Origin: Alphaproteobacteria bacterium
Lineage (GTDB): Bacteria > Pseudomonadota > Alphaproteobacteria > WRAU01 > Hepatincolaceae
Assembly (NCBI GenBank): GCA_009780035.1
Contig: WRAU01000002.1
Span: 124,001 to 188,000 of the forward strand
DNA: 64,000 nt
Direction of reading: 5' to 3'
The notes under the pieces were generated by a model that was not told the DNA's origin, ran no database searches, and was given only the letters and a program-made list of their open reading frames with translations. A program made the position numbers and the translations under genes. Shown here piece by piece: positions 62,714 to 64,000 of this stretch; within the stretch, counting starts at the first letter, position 1, and every line of letters starts with the position of its first letter.

Positions 62714-63964
62714 TTAAAGCAGGGTTAGCATTACAATAATGGTAGCTACAATGGTTGGGATAGCATTTCTTTTCGCCAATTCAATAGGATTAACTCCAGC
62801 AATTTTTGCGCAAATAATTGCACAACCAGCCACCGGCGACATAGTTCTGCCAAGTCCTGCAGCAATTTGCGCCATAGATCCCAATTCAATAGTTCCCAAG
62901 CCAAATTGGGCGGCATTAGGAGTTATTGCTGCATTAAAAGCAAGCGCTGCCGCATTGCCCGATCCTGATACTGCTCCAAAAATAAATGGTCCAGCCGCTG
63001 CTGCAATTCTTGCAATATGCTCGGAAGATTTCATAATATCAATTAAAGCATCGGTAAGCCCTACTGCACCCATACCAAAGGTAAAAATTGCGGCAGCGGC
63101 AATAAGCCCAACAATATCGGTCATGCCATCACCCATACCTTTAAAAAACTGCTTGGTATTAGCTACAATATCTTTTCTAACTATAATAAATCCAAGCATA
63201 ACACCAATAATCATTGCCTGCGGCACACTAATTTCTGGAATCAACCCAATCTGTTTAGAGCCAATAATTAAAAGAAAAATCGGCACAATCGGCACAAGAG
63301 CTTTCAGAGGATTAACTTTAAAATCTTCTTTTTCTTCTTCAACAATTTTACTATTTTTGCTTGGCGCTTCTTTTTTAATATAAGCGATAATTGCTAAAAT
63401 AACCGCTGCAACAAAAGCTGCGATAAATACTTGTCTTGCGAATGTGGCAATTACTGTCATAACATCTACACCAGCTATTTGCGCTACTTGCGGGTTAAAC
63501 ATTAAACCCGGCGACAACACGCTGCCCCAAGTGCCTAGCAGCACTGCGCTTCCAGCTAAGGCTGGAGCCACGCCGTTTCTAATTAACATAGGAATTAAAA
63601 TTGTACCGATAGCCGCTGCTGCACCTGCAGCACTAGGCAAAGCAATGTTTAAAATAAAAGTTAAAAGCACTGCACCTGGAATTAAAATTATTTTAACTTT
63701 TTTAAGCACACTAGATACCATAACCACTAAATGCTTAGAACAGCCGGTATTATCCATAACATAGCTAAAACCTAGCACCGTGATAATTGTAGTTACCAGT
63801 CCTGCATTGGTTAATTCTTTAATAAACGCATCAATCCCGCCCATAGGAACAAGAGCGATAGCCGACATAAGCAGTCCGGATGTGAATAAAGTTAAACGAG
63901 TTTCATAATTTTTTATTATTGCATAAAGTGTAATTAAAACAATAATTAAGCCAATCCAAACCAT
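62714..63964 (-). CDS. DcuC-family anion transporter
   Basis: 416-residue membrane protein with about 11-12 helices. The C-terminal signature GSGNAAALAFNAAITPNA, AAGLGRTMSPVAGC and NPIELAKRNAIP is characteristic of the DcuC (C4-dicarboxylate antiport) family; the N-terminal half has LPSAAGAAAAIG and a Gly-Ser-rich reentrant region. It is 16 bp upstream of the amidohydrolase on the same strand and is likely co-transcribed, suggesting import of its substrate or export of a product. AAGGA precedes ATG 63964. Confidence 0.88.
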   Translation of the reverse strand: MVWIGLIIVLITLYAIIKNYETRLTLFTSGLLMSAIALVPMGGIDAFIKELTNAGLVTTIITVLGFSYVMDNTGCSKHLVVMVSSVLKKVKIILIPGAVLLTFILNIALPSAAGAAAAIGTILIPMLIRNGVAPALAGSAVLLGTWGSVLSPGLMFNPQVAQIAGVDVMTVIATFARQVFIAAFVAAVILAIIAYIKKEAPSKNSKIVEEEKEDFKVNPLKALVPIVPIFLLIIGSKQIGLIPEISVPQAMIIGVMLGFIIVRKDIVANTKQFFKGMGDGMTDIVGLIAAAAIFTFGMGAVGLTDALIDIMKSSEHIARIAAAAGPFIFGAVSGSGNAAALAFNAAITPNAAQFGLGTIELGSMAQIAAGLGRTMSPVAGCAIICAKIAGVNPIELAKRNAIPTIVATIIVMLTLL

Positions 63965-64000
63965 AAATAGAATCCTTAATTAAATAAACATATTATTTTA

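Overview
The window is a 64-kb stretch of an AT-rich alphaproteobacterial chromosome. Lineage evidence: an ispD-ispF fusion gene next to dusB (nifR3), then trkA, hfq and hflX, which is a classic alphaproteobacterial neighbourhood; a bamE / DUF177 / rpmF-plsX-fabH neighbourhood; TrmFO; and an outer membrane with lipid A and KDO genes (lpxB, kdsC, pagP). Short intergenic gaps, many TAATG/ATGA overlaps, several freshly broken genes and host-type sugar genes fit a small-genome, host- or gut-associated member (Holosporales/Rickettsiales-like or an uncultured gut clade). That placement is inference. No rRNA or tRNA gene was recognised.

Layout. 1-9 kb: hflX (cut by the window edge), hfq, trkA and dusB on the minus strand, diverging from ispDF-lpxB-gloA, a membrane-anchored ankyrin protein and a DpnA-like methyltransferase/nuclease pair. 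9-14 kb: DUF502 protein, rpe, tkt, kdsC and ssb on the minus strand. 14-26 kb: uvrA; a second restriction-modification pair in which both genes are broken; two glutathione-transferase-like paralogues; TM2 and pentapeptide-type membrane proteins; an animal/Bacteroidetes-type purB; an NlpC/P60 peptidase; and a Phd/ParE toxin-antitoxin pair. 26-47 kb: purA, ubiX, trmFO, a GT8 glycosyltransferase, an amiD amidase interrupted by TGA at a conserved Trp, galU, pepN, ferredoxin, guaC, a second toxin-antitoxin pair, the lipid/envelope cluster fabH-plsX-rpmF-pagP-DUF177-POTRA barrel-bamE, two related outer-membrane barrels, and thiL.

47-55 kb holds a complete, apparently intact type II-C CRISPR-Cas9 system, all on the minus strand: cas9, cas1, cas2, a 37-repeat array and, beyond the array, a tracrRNA gene with its own promoter and terminator. 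The most striking feature is that every 36-bp repeat contains a nearly canonical sigma-70 promoter (TTGAAA, 17 bp, extended -10 TGCTATAAT) pointing into the next spacer. The array therefore looks like 37 tandem promoters, each making one crRNA, as known for Neisseria but with a stronger consensus match.

55-64 kb is a catabolic region: a beta-glucuronidase (GH2 with the N-x-K motif), a GH31 alpha-glucosidase and a GPH-family sugar symporter in one operon behind a regulatory region with two palindromes sharing the same half-site. These are followed by a convergent AbgA-like amidohydrolase and a DcuC-family transporter. Together they suggest growth on host- or plant-derived glucuronides, glucosides and N-acyl amino-acid conjugates.

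TGA is almost unused as a stop in this window: among roughly 55 intact genes I found it only in dusB and cas1, each in an ATGA overlap. Palindromic hairpins sharing an ATGGATAC...ATGAC frame occur at three gene boundaries.
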